Assembly: GCF_020880695.1 (NCBI RefSeq)
Contig: NZ_JAJIWO010000002.1
Coordinates: 434,432 to 498,431 of the forward strand
Length of the DNA: 64,000 nt
DNA from: Mucilaginibacter sp. UR6-11
GTDB taxonomy: Bacteria; Bacteroidota; Bacteroidia; Sphingobacteriales; Sphingobacteriaceae
Direction of reading: 5' to 3'
Under the pieces are notes generated by a model. That model ran no database searches. It saw only the letters and a list, made by a program, of their open reading frames with translations, and had not been told where the DNA came from. The position numbers and the translations under genes are program-made. How positions within the stretch are numbered: position 1 is the first letter of the stretch; each line of letters begins with the position of its first letter. Of the stretch, positions 34,901-42,841 are shown piece by piece.

Positions 34901-35120
34901 CGCATTAATGGCCGCTATAGGTTTGATGCCTGCGGCGATATCTACCGGCATTGGCAGCGAAACGCAAAAACCGCTGGCCGTAGTAGTTATAGGAGGATTG
35001 ATAACCTCCACAATACTTACATTATTGATTTTACCGGTAATATATGCCCTGGTGCATCGTTTAATACACAAGCGCGAGAACCGTAAATTATTAAAGAAAA
35101 TAGGAGCCGTTCACGGCTAA
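31983..35120 (+). CDS. CzcA family heavy-metal RND efflux pump
   Basis: 1045 residues with the RND plan: one membrane segment (about 12-30), a large periplasmic loop, a block of segments (about 340-510), a second loop, and a final block (about 870-1030). In the middle block DFGIIIDGAVVMVE carries Asp396, Asp402 and Glu409. Their spacing matches the Asp/Asp/Glu triad of CzcA proton relay, found in the divalent-cation subgroup (Co, Zn, Cd, Ni) rather than Cu/Ag pumps. It is the inner-membrane motor of the pump formed with the two preceding genes. A 98-base gap separates it from the adaptor, and a hairpin follows its stop. Confidence 0.95.
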   Translation: MNKFIKNIIYFSLKHRYFVFFMTAVLAVIGVWSYSNTPIETFPDVTNTQIIIIAQWPGRSAEEVEKLITIPIETVLNSVQKKSNLRTTSAFGLSYTRIIFDDDVDDAFARQQVLSRLANADLPDGVKPEIEPPYGPTGEIYRYTLKSKTKSLHDLTAIQDWVLDRQFKSVPGVADVNSFGGEEKAYEVSVNPALLQKYGLTSLDVFTAINRSNINVGGDVIEKNDQAYVVRGIGLINNMDDMKSIIIKNVNNVPILTRDVAEIKEAGLPRLGQVSRDKQKDVIEGIIVMRKGENPAEVLDRVRAKVKDLNDNILPKDVKIDTFYDRTNLMDFCTETVIHNLLEGIVLVTVIVFLFMADWRTTLTVAIIIPLSLLFAFICMRIKGMSANLLSMGAVDFGIIIDGAVVMVEGIFVALDHKAREVGMEKFNKLAKLGLFKNVGAEMGKAIFFSKLIIITCLIPIFAFQKVEGKMFSPLAYTLGFALLGALIFTLTLVPALSSILLNKNVREKHNVVVLFFENGIRRMFGYTYRNPKASVLVAVAFMAVTFFSARFLGTEFLPDLNEGALWVEAELPMSVSLPEAESINQKMMQILAKFPEVKQTLAQVGRTNDGTDPKGFFDVQIQVDLKNKKEWPAGVTSDGLIDQMDAQLTKIPGTVFNYSQPIRDNVEEAVAGVNAALAVNIFGPDFKVLDGKANEVMKVLKTVKGIDDLGILRNLGQPEFRIELDQRKMALYGVATADANSVIEMAIGGKAATELYEGERRFDIRVRYQKQFRDTQDKIENLMVPTLNGSKIAIKEIATIKILTGPAFIYRDNNMRHIAVKFSNRGRDLGSTIAEAQQKVNRLVKLDQGYSAQWVGEFENQTRASNTLAHVVPICLLVIFLILFITFGNVKDASLVIMNVPFALIGGILALHITGINFSISAGIGFIALFGVCIQNGVILISVFKKNLEEHMPLDTAILEGVISRVRPVVMTALMAAIGLMPAAISTGIGSETQKPLAVVVIGGLITSTILTLLILPVIYALVHRLIHKRENRKLLKKIGAVHG

Positions 35121-35150
35121 TATTAATTAGGTTAGGTTTGTTTATGCAGA

Positions 35151-35178
35151 AAGCCCCCAATCGAAAGATTTGGGGCTT
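35151..35178. terminator. Terminator hairpin after the efflux operon
   Basis: A 12-bp stem with one mismatch (AAGCCCCC.. / ..GGGGCTT) and a GAAA loop, 30 bases after the CzcA stop. The stretch from here to 35362 shows nothing else, and the convergent GntR-2 gene ends at 35363. Confidence 0.75.
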
Positions 35179-35362
35179 CTGTGTTTTAGGTAACCGAAGT
35201 TTTACGGCGCCGGCGTTAGCCGCCTTAGAACAAGGATTGTTAAAATAAAAAAAAACTAACTTAGTAAAACCAGTTATCGGTTATACAATGATCATCCTCG
35301 TTGAAGGCATAAGCCTGGTGCCGAGCTTTGAGAATAAGCCATTAAAACAGAGTCATTTACAG

Positions 35363-36091
35363 TTATCGCGAACTCTCTACCGTATACACAAAACTATCAG
35401 CTTTGTAGTAACCCAGGTTATATTCAATGGGGCGTTCGCCGTGGTCAAAAACAAAGCGCTTGCGGAAAAGTACCGGGTCATTTACGGCTATTTTAAGTTT
35501 GCCGGCTATAAAAACATCCGCCGCTTTGGCGCTTATTTCTTCTTTAGACAGGGTAGCTATTACAGAATGCTCATTTTCCAGCATCTCATACAGCGGGGTG
35601 GTAAAATCCTCCTCGCCGCTTAAACCAACGCGGGGATGAAAGTAAGATACAAAGTACACAAAAGGCTCATCAGGCTTGCCCCGCAGCTTCTCCATTTTGA
35701 GGATTTTACGATCTGCTTTTATTTCAAAAAATTCAGCAATCTCGTCATCCGGCAATACCCATGATATATGGGTTTCAAAGTTTTTAATGGTGATACCCCG
35801 CAGCTTCATTTCCTGCGAGAAACTTAGCCAGTTATTTGATTTGGAACTTACTACGCCCCGGGCTACTTTGGTGCCGGTGCGTTTTTTTCGCACCAGTAAT
35901 CCTTCAAAAACCAGCTTGTTGATGGCCTGCCTTAACGTTGAGCGGGATATAGCCAGGATCTTGGCCAGCTCAATCTCGCTCGGGAACGTTTTCCCGTTTT
36001 GGTATTCGTCCTCGGCAATCATTTTACGCAAAAGCAGTTCGGCCTGCGCGTGCAGGGGCATAGGGCTTTTATGATCGATGGAGTAGCGCAT
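35363..36091 (-). CDS. GntR family regulator with UTRA domain, GntR-2
   Basis: 242 residues from ATG 36091. N-terminal winged helix (about 8-78): FPSEIELAKILAISRSTLRQ, then LLVRKKRTGTKVA. The UTRA ligand domain (about 92-238) follows. It is divergent from the PMI-MFS-GH92 genes. A TGTACA-centred palindrome lies just downstream of their -7 box, so it is the likely repressor of that mannose module, probably relieved by a sugar phosphate. It is only distantly similar to GntR-1 in the same window, and the two putative operators differ. Confidence 0.9.
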   Translation of the reverse strand: MRYSIDHKSPMPLHAQAELLLRKMIAEDEYQNGKTFPSEIELAKILAISRSTLRQAINKLVFEGLLVRKKRTGTKVARGVVSSKSNNWLSFSQEMKLRGITIKNFETHISWVLPDDEIAEFFEIKADRKILKMEKLRGKPDEPFVYFVSYFHPRVGLSGEEDFTTPLYEMLENEHSVIATLSKEEISAKAADVFIAGKLKIAVNDPVLFRKRFVFDHGERPIEYNLGYYKADSFVYTVESSR

Positions 36092-36342
36092 GTCTAAGAA
36101 TATGCAATTATAAGGGTTTTAAAGCTTTGGTTGTGCATGGGCGTCTTAAATCATCCCGGCAGTGAGGAAGTCTCTTCCGCCGGGAAGGTTATTCACATTT
36201 GTTTGTTTTTTAAGAGTCGGGGGCCGACTGAGCTATTTATCGGGGCTATTTGATATCCTGATTTTATTTATAAGTTTGTATCAACAATAATAAACTAACC
36301 AACTATTAATTTTTTTTGAATTCGATTTCCCGGTCAGAACGC

Positions 36343-36350
36343 TATATTTG
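36343..36350 (+). promoter_or_regulatory. -7 box of the mannose operon
   Basis: TATATTTG, an exact TAnnTTTG, 34 bases before ATG 36385. A TTG at 36316-36318 is a possible -33 element, though its 24-base spacer is longer than usual. The remaining divergent gap (36092-36342) shows no other clear element. Confidence 0.55.
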
Positions 36351-36358
36351 ACATTTAA

Positions 36359-36368
36359 TATGTACATA
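36359..36368. promoter_or_regulatory. Putative GntR-2 operator
   Basis: TATGTACATA is a 10-bp perfect palindrome with a TGTACA core, lying at or just past the expected transcription start. Position and the GT/AC ends fit a GntR repressor site. It is short, so confidence is modest. Confidence 0.45.
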
Positions 36369-36384
36369 CATTACAACATTTAAG

Positions 36385-38190
36385 ATGAATATTTCAACTA
36401 CCGGAAATCAGGATACCGATACACTACCCATTGAACAAATGCGCAAAACCACGCAATACTTAATGCCCAATACACTGCCTGATGTTAAGGATGGCGAGGT
36501 ATATAATATCTACCCGGTTACCAAACTGGCTCCCGGTAAAATATTTAACGGCTATGGCAGCCTGGCCAAATGGATCATTGCGCAAAAAAAGGTGGTTATT
36601 GATGGCTTTGATGGTGTGATATGGGATGCAACCCAAAATGCCCTGCAAGCCGAAATTGAAAAAGCAGGCTTAACGGTAAACTTTATAGCTACCGCCGATT
36701 ATTTTAAACCATCCGCAGAAATAGAAAAGCTGGTACACCCCTTTTTAGGTACGCCAACATCGGTATGGGGTACTAAATGTACGCTGGATCTGGCCGATCT
36801 TTTCGATTTAGCCACCGTCCCATCGCCTGATGAAAGCAGCGATATCAATATTGTGATAGGTACCGGTGCGGCTCTGGCTGGCTGGGACGCGCCTGTTGTT
36901 TATATCGACGTGCCAAAAAACGAGATCCAGTTCAGGATGCGGGCAGGCTCGGTAGGTAATTTAGGGACGGATAAGGTGATTGAGCCGGCGCAGATGTACA
37001 AACGCTTTTATTTTGTGGATTGGGTGTTGTGCAACGCGCATAAAAAAGCCATCCTTAATAAAATTGCCGTAGTAGCCGACGGGCAATGGGCAACCGATAT
37101 TAACTGGATGTTTGGAAGCGACCTTTTAGATGGCCTTGACCAGATCAGCCGCTCGGTTATCCGGGTGCGTCCCTGGTTCGAGCCGGGTGCCTGGGGCGGA
37201 CAATGGATCAAGAAACATATTCCGGGATTGAATAAAGACGCGGTTAACTATGCCTGGTCGTTTGAGCTGATCGTACCCGAAAATGGGCTGATCTTTAAAA
37301 GTGACGGTAACTTATTAGAGGTATCGTTTGATATGGTGATGTTTAACAACAACCAACAGGTATTAGGTAAACATGCCAATATTTTTGGCGATGAGTTCCC
37401 TATCCGCTTTGACTTTCTGGATACCTTTGATGGCGGTAATCTGTCCATCCAGTGCCATCCGCATTTAAAATACATTCAGGATAATTTTGGCGAGACCATC
37501 ACCCAGGACGAGACCTATTATATACTGGATTGCAAGACCGATGCGCAGGTGTACCTGGGTTTCCAGGAAAGTATCGAACCTGAAGCATTTAAATCGGCCC
37601 TGATCAGCAGTCAGCTGGAAAACAAGGGGTTGAATATTACCGACTACGTACAATCGCACACCGCTAAAAAGCACGACCTGTTTTTGATCCCTAACGGAAC
37701 CATCCATAGCGCCGGGGCAGATAACCTGGTGTTAGAGATTAGCGCTACGCCCTACATTTTCACCTTTAAAATGTACGACTGGTTAAGGCTTGACCTTGAC
37801 GGTAAACCGCGGCCAATTAATATAGACCATGCCTTTAAAAACCTGGTGTTTGACCGGAAGGGCCAAAAGGTGCAGGACGAACTCATATCAAAACCGGCCG
37901 TGATTGATGAGGGCGACGATTGGAAACTGATCCATATCCCCACCCATCGCGAGCATTTTTATGATGTGCACCGTATTGATTTTGAAAGCAGCATTAGCGT
38001 TAATACCGACAACAACTGCCACGTAATGATGCTGGTGGAGGGCGAAACTGTTTTACTGGAAACCGACGACGGCACGCGCCACGTTTTTGCCTACGCCGAA
38101 ACCTTTGTGGTACCGGCAGCGGCGCAATCATACACCTTAACCAACGTGGGCCAGCATACGGCAAGAGTTATAAAAGCATTTTTAAAATAA
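36385..38190 (+). CDS. Class I mannose-6-phosphate isomerase with extra N-terminal domain
   Basis: 601 residues, about twice the length of a single-domain bacterial PMI. The C-terminal part (about 255-601) is a class I PMI cupin: WGGQWIKKHIPG; the zinc-site segment IQCHPHLKYI with His358 and His360; DETYYILDCK with Glu; and LIPNGTIHSAG with the last His. The first about 240 residues are different. VVIDGFDGVIWDATQNALQA followed by VNFIATADYFKP resembles the start of a uridine-kinase-like P-loop domain in which the Walker A GxxGxGK[S/T] is not preserved. It interconverts mannose 6-phosphate and fructose 6-phosphate. The MFS porter and GH92 mannosidase follow within a few bases, under GntR-2 control. 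Confidence 0.88.
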   Translation: MNISTTGNQDTDTLPIEQMRKTTQYLMPNTLPDVKDGEVYNIYPVTKLAPGKIFNGYGSLAKWIIAQKKVVIDGFDGVIWDATQNALQAEIEKAGLTVNFIATADYFKPSAEIEKLVHPFLGTPTSVWGTKCTLDLADLFDLATVPSPDESSDINIVIGTGAALAGWDAPVVYIDVPKNEIQFRMRAGSVGNLGTDKVIEPAQMYKRFYFVDWVLCNAHKKAILNKIAVVADGQWATDINWMFGSDLLDGLDQISRSVIRVRPWFEPGAWGGQWIKKHIPGLNKDAVNYAWSFELIVPENGLIFKSDGNLLEVSFDMVMFNNNQQVLGKHANIFGDEFPIRFDFLDTFDGGNLSIQCHPHLKYIQDNFGETITQDETYYILDCKTDAQVYLGFQESIEPEAFKSALISSQLENKGLNITDYVQSHTAKKHDLFLIPNGTIHSAGADNLVLEISATPYIFTFKMYDWLRLDLDGKPRPINIDHAFKNLVFDRKGQKVQDELISKPAVIDEGDDWKLIHIPTHREHFYDVHRIDFESSISVNTDNNCHVMMLVEGETVLLETDDGTRHVFAYAETFVVPAAAQSYTLTNVGQHTARVIKAFLK

Positions 38191-38197
38191 AAATAAA

Positions 38198-39604
38198 ATG
38201 ACAACACAGACGACAAAACAAAGCGGCACCTATCTGTACCTGGTATGCCTGGTTGCCGCCCTGGGCGGGTTTTTATTTGGCTTTGATACGGCCGTAATAT
38301 CCGGCACGGTAAGTTTGGTAAAGCACGACTTTAATCTCAATGTTTCCTTAGAGGGCTGGTTTGTAAGCTGCGCCTTGCTGGGTTGCATTATTGGGGTGAG
38401 CGTATCCGGCAAGCTAAGCGATAAATATGGCCGCAAAATTATCCTGATCCTGTCGGCTGTATTGTTTTTGGCTTCGGCCTCGGGCTGTATGGTATCGGGC
38501 TCATTTGGCCAGCTCATCGCTTTCCGTTTAATTGGGGGGCTGGGTATTGGGGTGGCTTCAATGGTGTCGCCCCTGTATATCTCAGAGTTTTCGCCGTCAC
38601 GTTACCGCGGGATGATGGTATCGTTATACCAGCTGGCCCTAACCATCGGCATTGTGGTGTCTTATTTCTCAAATGCTTACCTGGCCAACCATACCGGCGA
38701 TACATTTAGCAGCGACACCATGCATAAAATATTTTCGGCCCAGGTATGGCGCGCCATGCTGGGCCTGGGCACTATCCCTGCCGGGATCTTCCTGTTGTCA
38801 TTGCTGTTGGTGCCCGAGTCGCCACGCTGGTTATTGCTGCAGGGGCTTGAAGCAAAGGCAAAAGATATTTTAATAAAGATTGATGGCGCCGATGCCGCCA
38901 AAAAAGAAATAGCTGCCTTTAAGGCGGCAGGAGATACCCACGGCGACGGGGACTTGAAAGAATTATTTAAACCCGTTTATCGTAAAGCTTTATGGATAGG
39001 TTTGTTATTGCCGTTCCTGTCACAGGTCTGCGGCATCAACGCTGTTATTTACTATGGCCCGCGTATTTTAGAGCAGGCCGGTTTTACCTTAAACAACGCT
39101 TTGGGCGGCCAGGTTACCATTGGCCTGGTAAATGTGGTGTTTACCTTTGTCGCTATTTTTACAGTTGATAAGTGGGGGCGCAGGCCGTTGCTTTTTGTGG
39201 GAGTTGGCGGCGCGGTAATAGGGTTGTTAACCATTGGCGTACTGTTTGCGCTGGGTATTACTTCAGGGCCGTGGATATTGATATTTATTTTATTGTTTAT
39301 TGCCTGTTTTGCCTTTTCATTTGGCCCGGTTTGCTGGGTGGTAATCGGCGAGATCTTCCCTAATGCCATCCGCGGCAAGGCCATGGCGTTAGCCACGCTG
39401 TCTTTATGGATAGCCAACTTTTTAGTAGGGCAATTAACCCCGTTGATGCTGGAAGATCTTGGATCATCGGTAACGTTCTGGCTGTTCGCCATCTGCTGTT
39501 CGCCGGCATTATGGATCACCTGGAAACTAATCCCCGAAACCAAAGGCAGATCGCTGGAGAATATTGACAATTACTGGAAAGAAAATTATAAAGCCGCTAA
39601 CTAG
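38198..39604 (+). CDS. Sugar porter family MFS transporter
   Basis: 468 residues with twelve membrane segments and sugar-porter signatures: GGFLFGFDTAVISGTV (helix 1), DKYGRKIIL, PESPRWLLLQG, SQVCGINAVIYYGP (helix 7), DKWGRRPLL, PVCWVVIGEIFPNAIRG, and PETKGRSLE at the end. It is an inner-membrane symporter of the XylE/GlcP group. It starts seven bases after the PMI gene and ends 16 before the GH92 gene, so mannose is the natural candidate substrate. It is clearly a different paralogue from the transporter at 14157. Confidence 0.93.
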   Translation: MTTQTTKQSGTYLYLVCLVAALGGFLFGFDTAVISGTVSLVKHDFNLNVSLEGWFVSCALLGCIIGVSVSGKLSDKYGRKIILILSAVLFLASASGCMVSGSFGQLIAFRLIGGLGIGVASMVSPLYISEFSPSRYRGMMVSLYQLALTIGIVVSYFSNAYLANHTGDTFSSDTMHKIFSAQVWRAMLGLGTIPAGIFLLSLLLVPESPRWLLLQGLEAKAKDILIKIDGADAAKKEIAAFKAAGDTHGDGDLKELFKPVYRKALWIGLLLPFLSQVCGINAVIYYGPRILEQAGFTLNNALGGQVTIGLVNVVFTFVAIFTVDKWGRRPLLFVGVGGAVIGLLTIGVLFALGITSGPWILIFILLFIACFAFSFGPVCWVVIGEIFPNAIRGKAMALATLSLWIANFLVGQLTPLMLEDLGSSVTFWLFAICCSPALWITWKLIPETKGRSLENIDNYWKENYKAAN

Positions 39605-39620
39605 TTAATCTTATTTATAT

Positions 39621-41975
39621 ATGAAAACAGGCATCAAATCAGGTTTTGCAGTTGCCGCTCTTTTACTGTCGGCGGGCCGTACCATGGCGCAGGACCTGTT
39701 GAAATATGTAGACCCAAACATAGGTACCGCGCATAGCCGCTGGTTTTTTTATACCCCGGCGGCAGTGCCGTATGGCATGGCCAAACTGGCGCCGTCAACC
39801 AACGGGCACTATGGTAATGCCAGTGGTTGGGAAGCTGTTGGATACGATACCCGGCACAACTCGATAGAAGGATTTGTGCATTTTCACGAGTGGCAGGTAG
39901 GCGGCGTTAGCGTGATGCCGGCCACCGGCGAACTTAAGACAAACCCCGGCGAACTGAATAAACCCAACAGCGGTTACCGTTCACATTTCGACCGTAAGAA
40001 CCAGGTGGCGCAGCCCGGGTATTACAAGGTGTTACTGGACGACTACAATATCACCGCCGAGCTAACTGCTACCAAACATGTGGGTTTTCACCGGTACACC
40101 TTCCCCAAAAATGATCAGTCGCGTTTAATATTTGATATTGGCAATGCGCAGGGCGAGAGCGGGGCCGTTAAAGATGCGGGTATCAAAATGACAGATGCCA
40201 CCCACTTTGAGGGTTATGTAATTACCTATCCCAAATACGTAAAAAAATATGATCCTGACGGGCAGGTCGCCATGTACTTTTATGGTGAAGTGAGCCGAAA
40301 GCCCTTATCGGTTGGCTCGTTTAATGCCGGGGGGAATAAGGCGGGTTCAAACAGCAGCAATGGTAAAGGCGCGGGGCTTTACCTTAATTACCAGACGCAG
40401 GCCGGCGAGCAGATTGAGTTAAAAGTAGGCTTATCCTATACCTCGATAGCTAATGCGAAACTAAACCTGGCTGCCGAGGCCAATGGCCTTACATTTGAAA
40501 AAGCCAGGCAACAGGCACAGGCTACCTGGCGCGCCGAGTTGGGTAAAATAGTTGTACAGGGAAGTGATCATGACAGCAAGGTAAAATTCTATACCGGCCT
40601 GTTCCATGCGTTATTGGGCAGGGGTATTGCCAGTGATGTTAACGGGTCATTCCCCAAACATGATGGTACAATTGGCAGGTTGCCCAGAGATAAACAAGGC
40701 AAATTCAGCTATAACTTTTATAATACCGATGCGATATGGGGCGCCTATTGGAACCTCACCCAGTTATGGGCCTTATCCTATCCCAGTCATTATAATGATT
40801 ATGTACACACCGAACTGGAGATCTATAAAGAGCGGGGCTGGTTTGGCGATGGCATTGCCAACAGCAATTTCGTGTCGGGCGTTGGTACTAATATGGTGGG
40901 GCTGGCTATTGCCGGAGCTTACCAGGCAGGCATCCGCGATTATGATACCCAACTGGCCTACAAAGCTATCCGCGCAAATGAATTGGATGGCAAGGACCGT
41001 AAAGAGGGCTCGGGCAAGATGGATGTGGACGCGTTTGTAAAGTATGGGTACTCGCCTTTTTTGGATGCGGATAAAACAGATTCCACCGGCTCGCATTTCT
41101 CGGCATCACATACGCTCGAGTACAGCTTCAGCGCCTTTGCCGCCGCGCAAATGGCTAAAAGCATGGGTAAAACAGCCGACTATAAACTGCTGATCAAAAA
41201 CTCAAACGGCTGGGAGCATATCTTTGATAAGGATCAAAAGCTAATACGCCCAAAGTATGCGGATGGCAAATTCATAGACAAGTTTGACCCGAACGAGCCA
41301 TGGCGCGGTTTCCAGGAAGGTAACGCTATTCAATACACTTTCTTTGTGCCGCAAAACCCCGAGGGTTTAATTAACGCAACCGGCAAGGATGAGTTTAACA
41401 AACGCCTGAATGACATTTTTGAATCATCAGAGAAGGACGGCTTTAGCGGGGGGAAAACCATTGACGCGTTTGCCGGAATCAAGTCGCTTTATAACCATGG
41501 TAACCAGCCATGCCTGCATGAGAGCTGGCTGTTCAACTTCTCGGGCAAGCCATGGCTTACTCAAAAATGGACGAGGGCCATCTGCGATGAGTTTTATGGT
41601 GTTGAACCGATCCATGGCTATGGCTACGGGCAGGATGAAGATCAGGGCCAGTTGGGTTCATGGTACGTAATGTCGGCGCTTGGCCTATTTGATGTAAAGG
41701 GTTTTACCGACCTGCGCCCGATAGTTGAGCTAAGCAGCCCCGTATTCAATACCGCTACCATCAGGTTAGGTAACGGAAGGCAACTGTTTATCGAAGCAAA
41801 AAATAATTCGAAGACTAACGTTTATATCCAGTCGGCGGTGTTTAACGGCAGGGTGCTTAATAATTGCTGGCTGTATCGCGATGAATTAATGAAAGGCGGT
41901 AAACTGGTATTGACCATGGGCATTAAACCCAATGAGGCATGGGGCGTTAAGGTGCCGCCGCCATCGGCGCAATAA
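39621..41975 (+). CDS. GH92 family alpha-mannosidase, secreted
   Basis: 784 residues with a signal peptide ending at about TMAQ (24). GH92 landmarks are DPNIGTAHSRWFF and the N-terminal beta-sandwich, YNTDAIWGAYWNLTQLW, EPWRGFQEGNAIQYTFFVP, YNHGNQPCLHESWLFNF, and GQDEDQGQLGSWYVMSALGLF. GH92 enzymes are calcium-dependent inverting exo-alpha-mannosidases. The last two motifs deviate from the common HGNEP and GNDD/GNED-GQMSAW forms, so this is a divergent subgroup with possibly different linkage preference. The gene is complete and closes the GntR-2 module; mannose it releases would enter by the preceding porter. Confidence 0.92.
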   Translation: MKTGIKSGFAVAALLLSAGRTMAQDLLKYVDPNIGTAHSRWFFYTPAAVPYGMAKLAPSTNGHYGNASGWEAVGYDTRHNSIEGFVHFHEWQVGGVSVMPATGELKTNPGELNKPNSGYRSHFDRKNQVAQPGYYKVLLDDYNITAELTATKHVGFHRYTFPKNDQSRLIFDIGNAQGESGAVKDAGIKMTDATHFEGYVITYPKYVKKYDPDGQVAMYFYGEVSRKPLSVGSFNAGGNKAGSNSSNGKGAGLYLNYQTQAGEQIELKVGLSYTSIANAKLNLAAEANGLTFEKARQQAQATWRAELGKIVVQGSDHDSKVKFYTGLFHALLGRGIASDVNGSFPKHDGTIGRLPRDKQGKFSYNFYNTDAIWGAYWNLTQLWALSYPSHYNDYVHTELEIYKERGWFGDGIANSNFVSGVGTNMVGLAIAGAYQAGIRDYDTQLAYKAIRANELDGKDRKEGSGKMDVDAFVKYGYSPFLDADKTDSTGSHFSASHTLEYSFSAFAAAQMAKSMGKTADYKLLIKNSNGWEHIFDKDQKLIRPKYADGKFIDKFDPNEPWRGFQEGNAIQYTFFVPQNPEGLINATGKDEFNKRLNDIFESSEKDGFSGGKTIDAFAGIKSLYNHGNQPCLHESWLFNFSGKPWLTQKWTRAICDEFYGVEPIHGYGYGQDEDQGQLGSWYVMSALGLFDVKGFTDLRPIVELSSPVFNTATIRLGNGRQLFIEAKNNSKTNVYIQSAVFNGRVLNNCWLYRDELMKGGKLVLTMGIKPNEAWGVKVPPPSAQ

Positions 41976-41980
41976 TATAA

Positions 41981-42017
41981 CCGCGTGATCCGCGAAAATG
42001 TGGGTCACGCGGATCAC
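41981..42017. terminator. Hairpin between convergent GH92 and DUF1543 genes
   Basis: Two mutually exclusive stems are possible: CCGCGTGA/TCACGCGG (41981-41988, 42005-42012) and GTGATCCGCG/CGCGGATCAC (41985-41994, 42008-42017). It lies just after the GH92 stop. The remaining gap to 42248 holds nothing recognisable. Confidence 0.6.
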
Positions 42018-42248
42018 CAAAATCAAATAACCAATTGATAGTGAAATAATTAACACATAGAGCGGATCGCTTTTGGATCAACTTATTGGTCAGGATTTTT
42101 ACGTTTAGATGCTGGCTAAGAAGCTGTAAATCAGGCGAATGAAAATGGTTGCTTTTTAAGCCGGTGGATCACTAATATCAATTTCTGCTGTCAGGCAAGT
42201 AAAGGACTTATCATCCTGTTCACAGCGGAATCGAACAGGCCTTTTAGC

Positions 42249-42833
42249 CTACAATCTGTCCAGCCTAAAATATCCCAGGTGCACCTCATCTTCCGGCAAG
42301 TCACAGCCGGGGGTGATCTCTAAATGGTACTGCGCCTTTTGCGCCGGTGGCAACATCTCTTCTATCTTATAAATATCATCTACATCAAGGCCATACTTAT
42401 CGTCAATGTGCGCGTTGGCGCCTTTAACGGTGGTAATAGTATTGGTTTTAAAAAAGGCTGCTTTCTTGGCGTTCTGTATGGCCTGGGTACGGTCGGGTTT
42501 TACGCTTAATATAACGTAATGCTGTTCTTCCAGCCGGCCGGCAATATAGCCCCCCAGGTTGATGAAAAACAATTTATCCGGCGATGGTGTGGCGGCCCCC
42601 TCTTTCAAAATCACCTTAATATTATAACCATCGACCGTATTCACTTCGCGCCAGCCGTCAATATGCAGGTTGCCAACGGCCCCGCGCCAAAATACTTTAA
42701 TGGCGGGTACCAGCTCTTTCAATGAGGCAGCTATCCCGAAAAAAAAGTCATGCTGCTCGGTATGCCGGCCCGGCGCTTTTGAGCCCAGCAACAGCATATA
42801 GAGTTTTAAGGGTGCCTCCGCCGGTTCAGTCAT
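42249..42833 (-). CDS. DUF1543 domain protein
   Basis: 194 residues. The N-terminal LYMLLLGSKAPGRHTEQHDFFFGIA matches the DUF1543 signature, a conserved family without known function. A second, similar half follows (IKVILKEG ... KLFFINLGGY), suggesting an internal duplication. There is no signal peptide. It begins eight bases after the FAD oxidoreductase gene on the same strand and is probably co-transcribed with it. No enzymatic motif is recognisable. Confidence 0.8.
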   Translation of the reverse strand: MTEPAEAPLKLYMLLLGSKAPGRHTEQHDFFFGIAASLKELVPAIKVFWRGAVGNLHIDGWREVNTVDGYNIKVILKEGAATPSPDKLFFINLGGYIAGRLEEQHYVILSVKPDRTQAIQNAKKAAFFKTNTITTVKGANAHIDDKYGLDVDDIYKIEEMLPPAQKAQYHLEITPGCDLPEDEVHLGYFRLDRL

Positions 42834-42841
42834 AACTTATC

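Noticed and set aside
35288..35623. Plus-strand frame over the end of the GntR-2 gene
   Set aside because: Overlaps the UTRA coding sequence and has no motif of its own; the first part is the intergenic gap after the czcA terminator.
41976..42248. Possible small RNA or tRNA in the gap after GH92
   Set aside because: Only the terminator stem is clear; no cloverleaf or conserved tRNA T-loop sequence is present.
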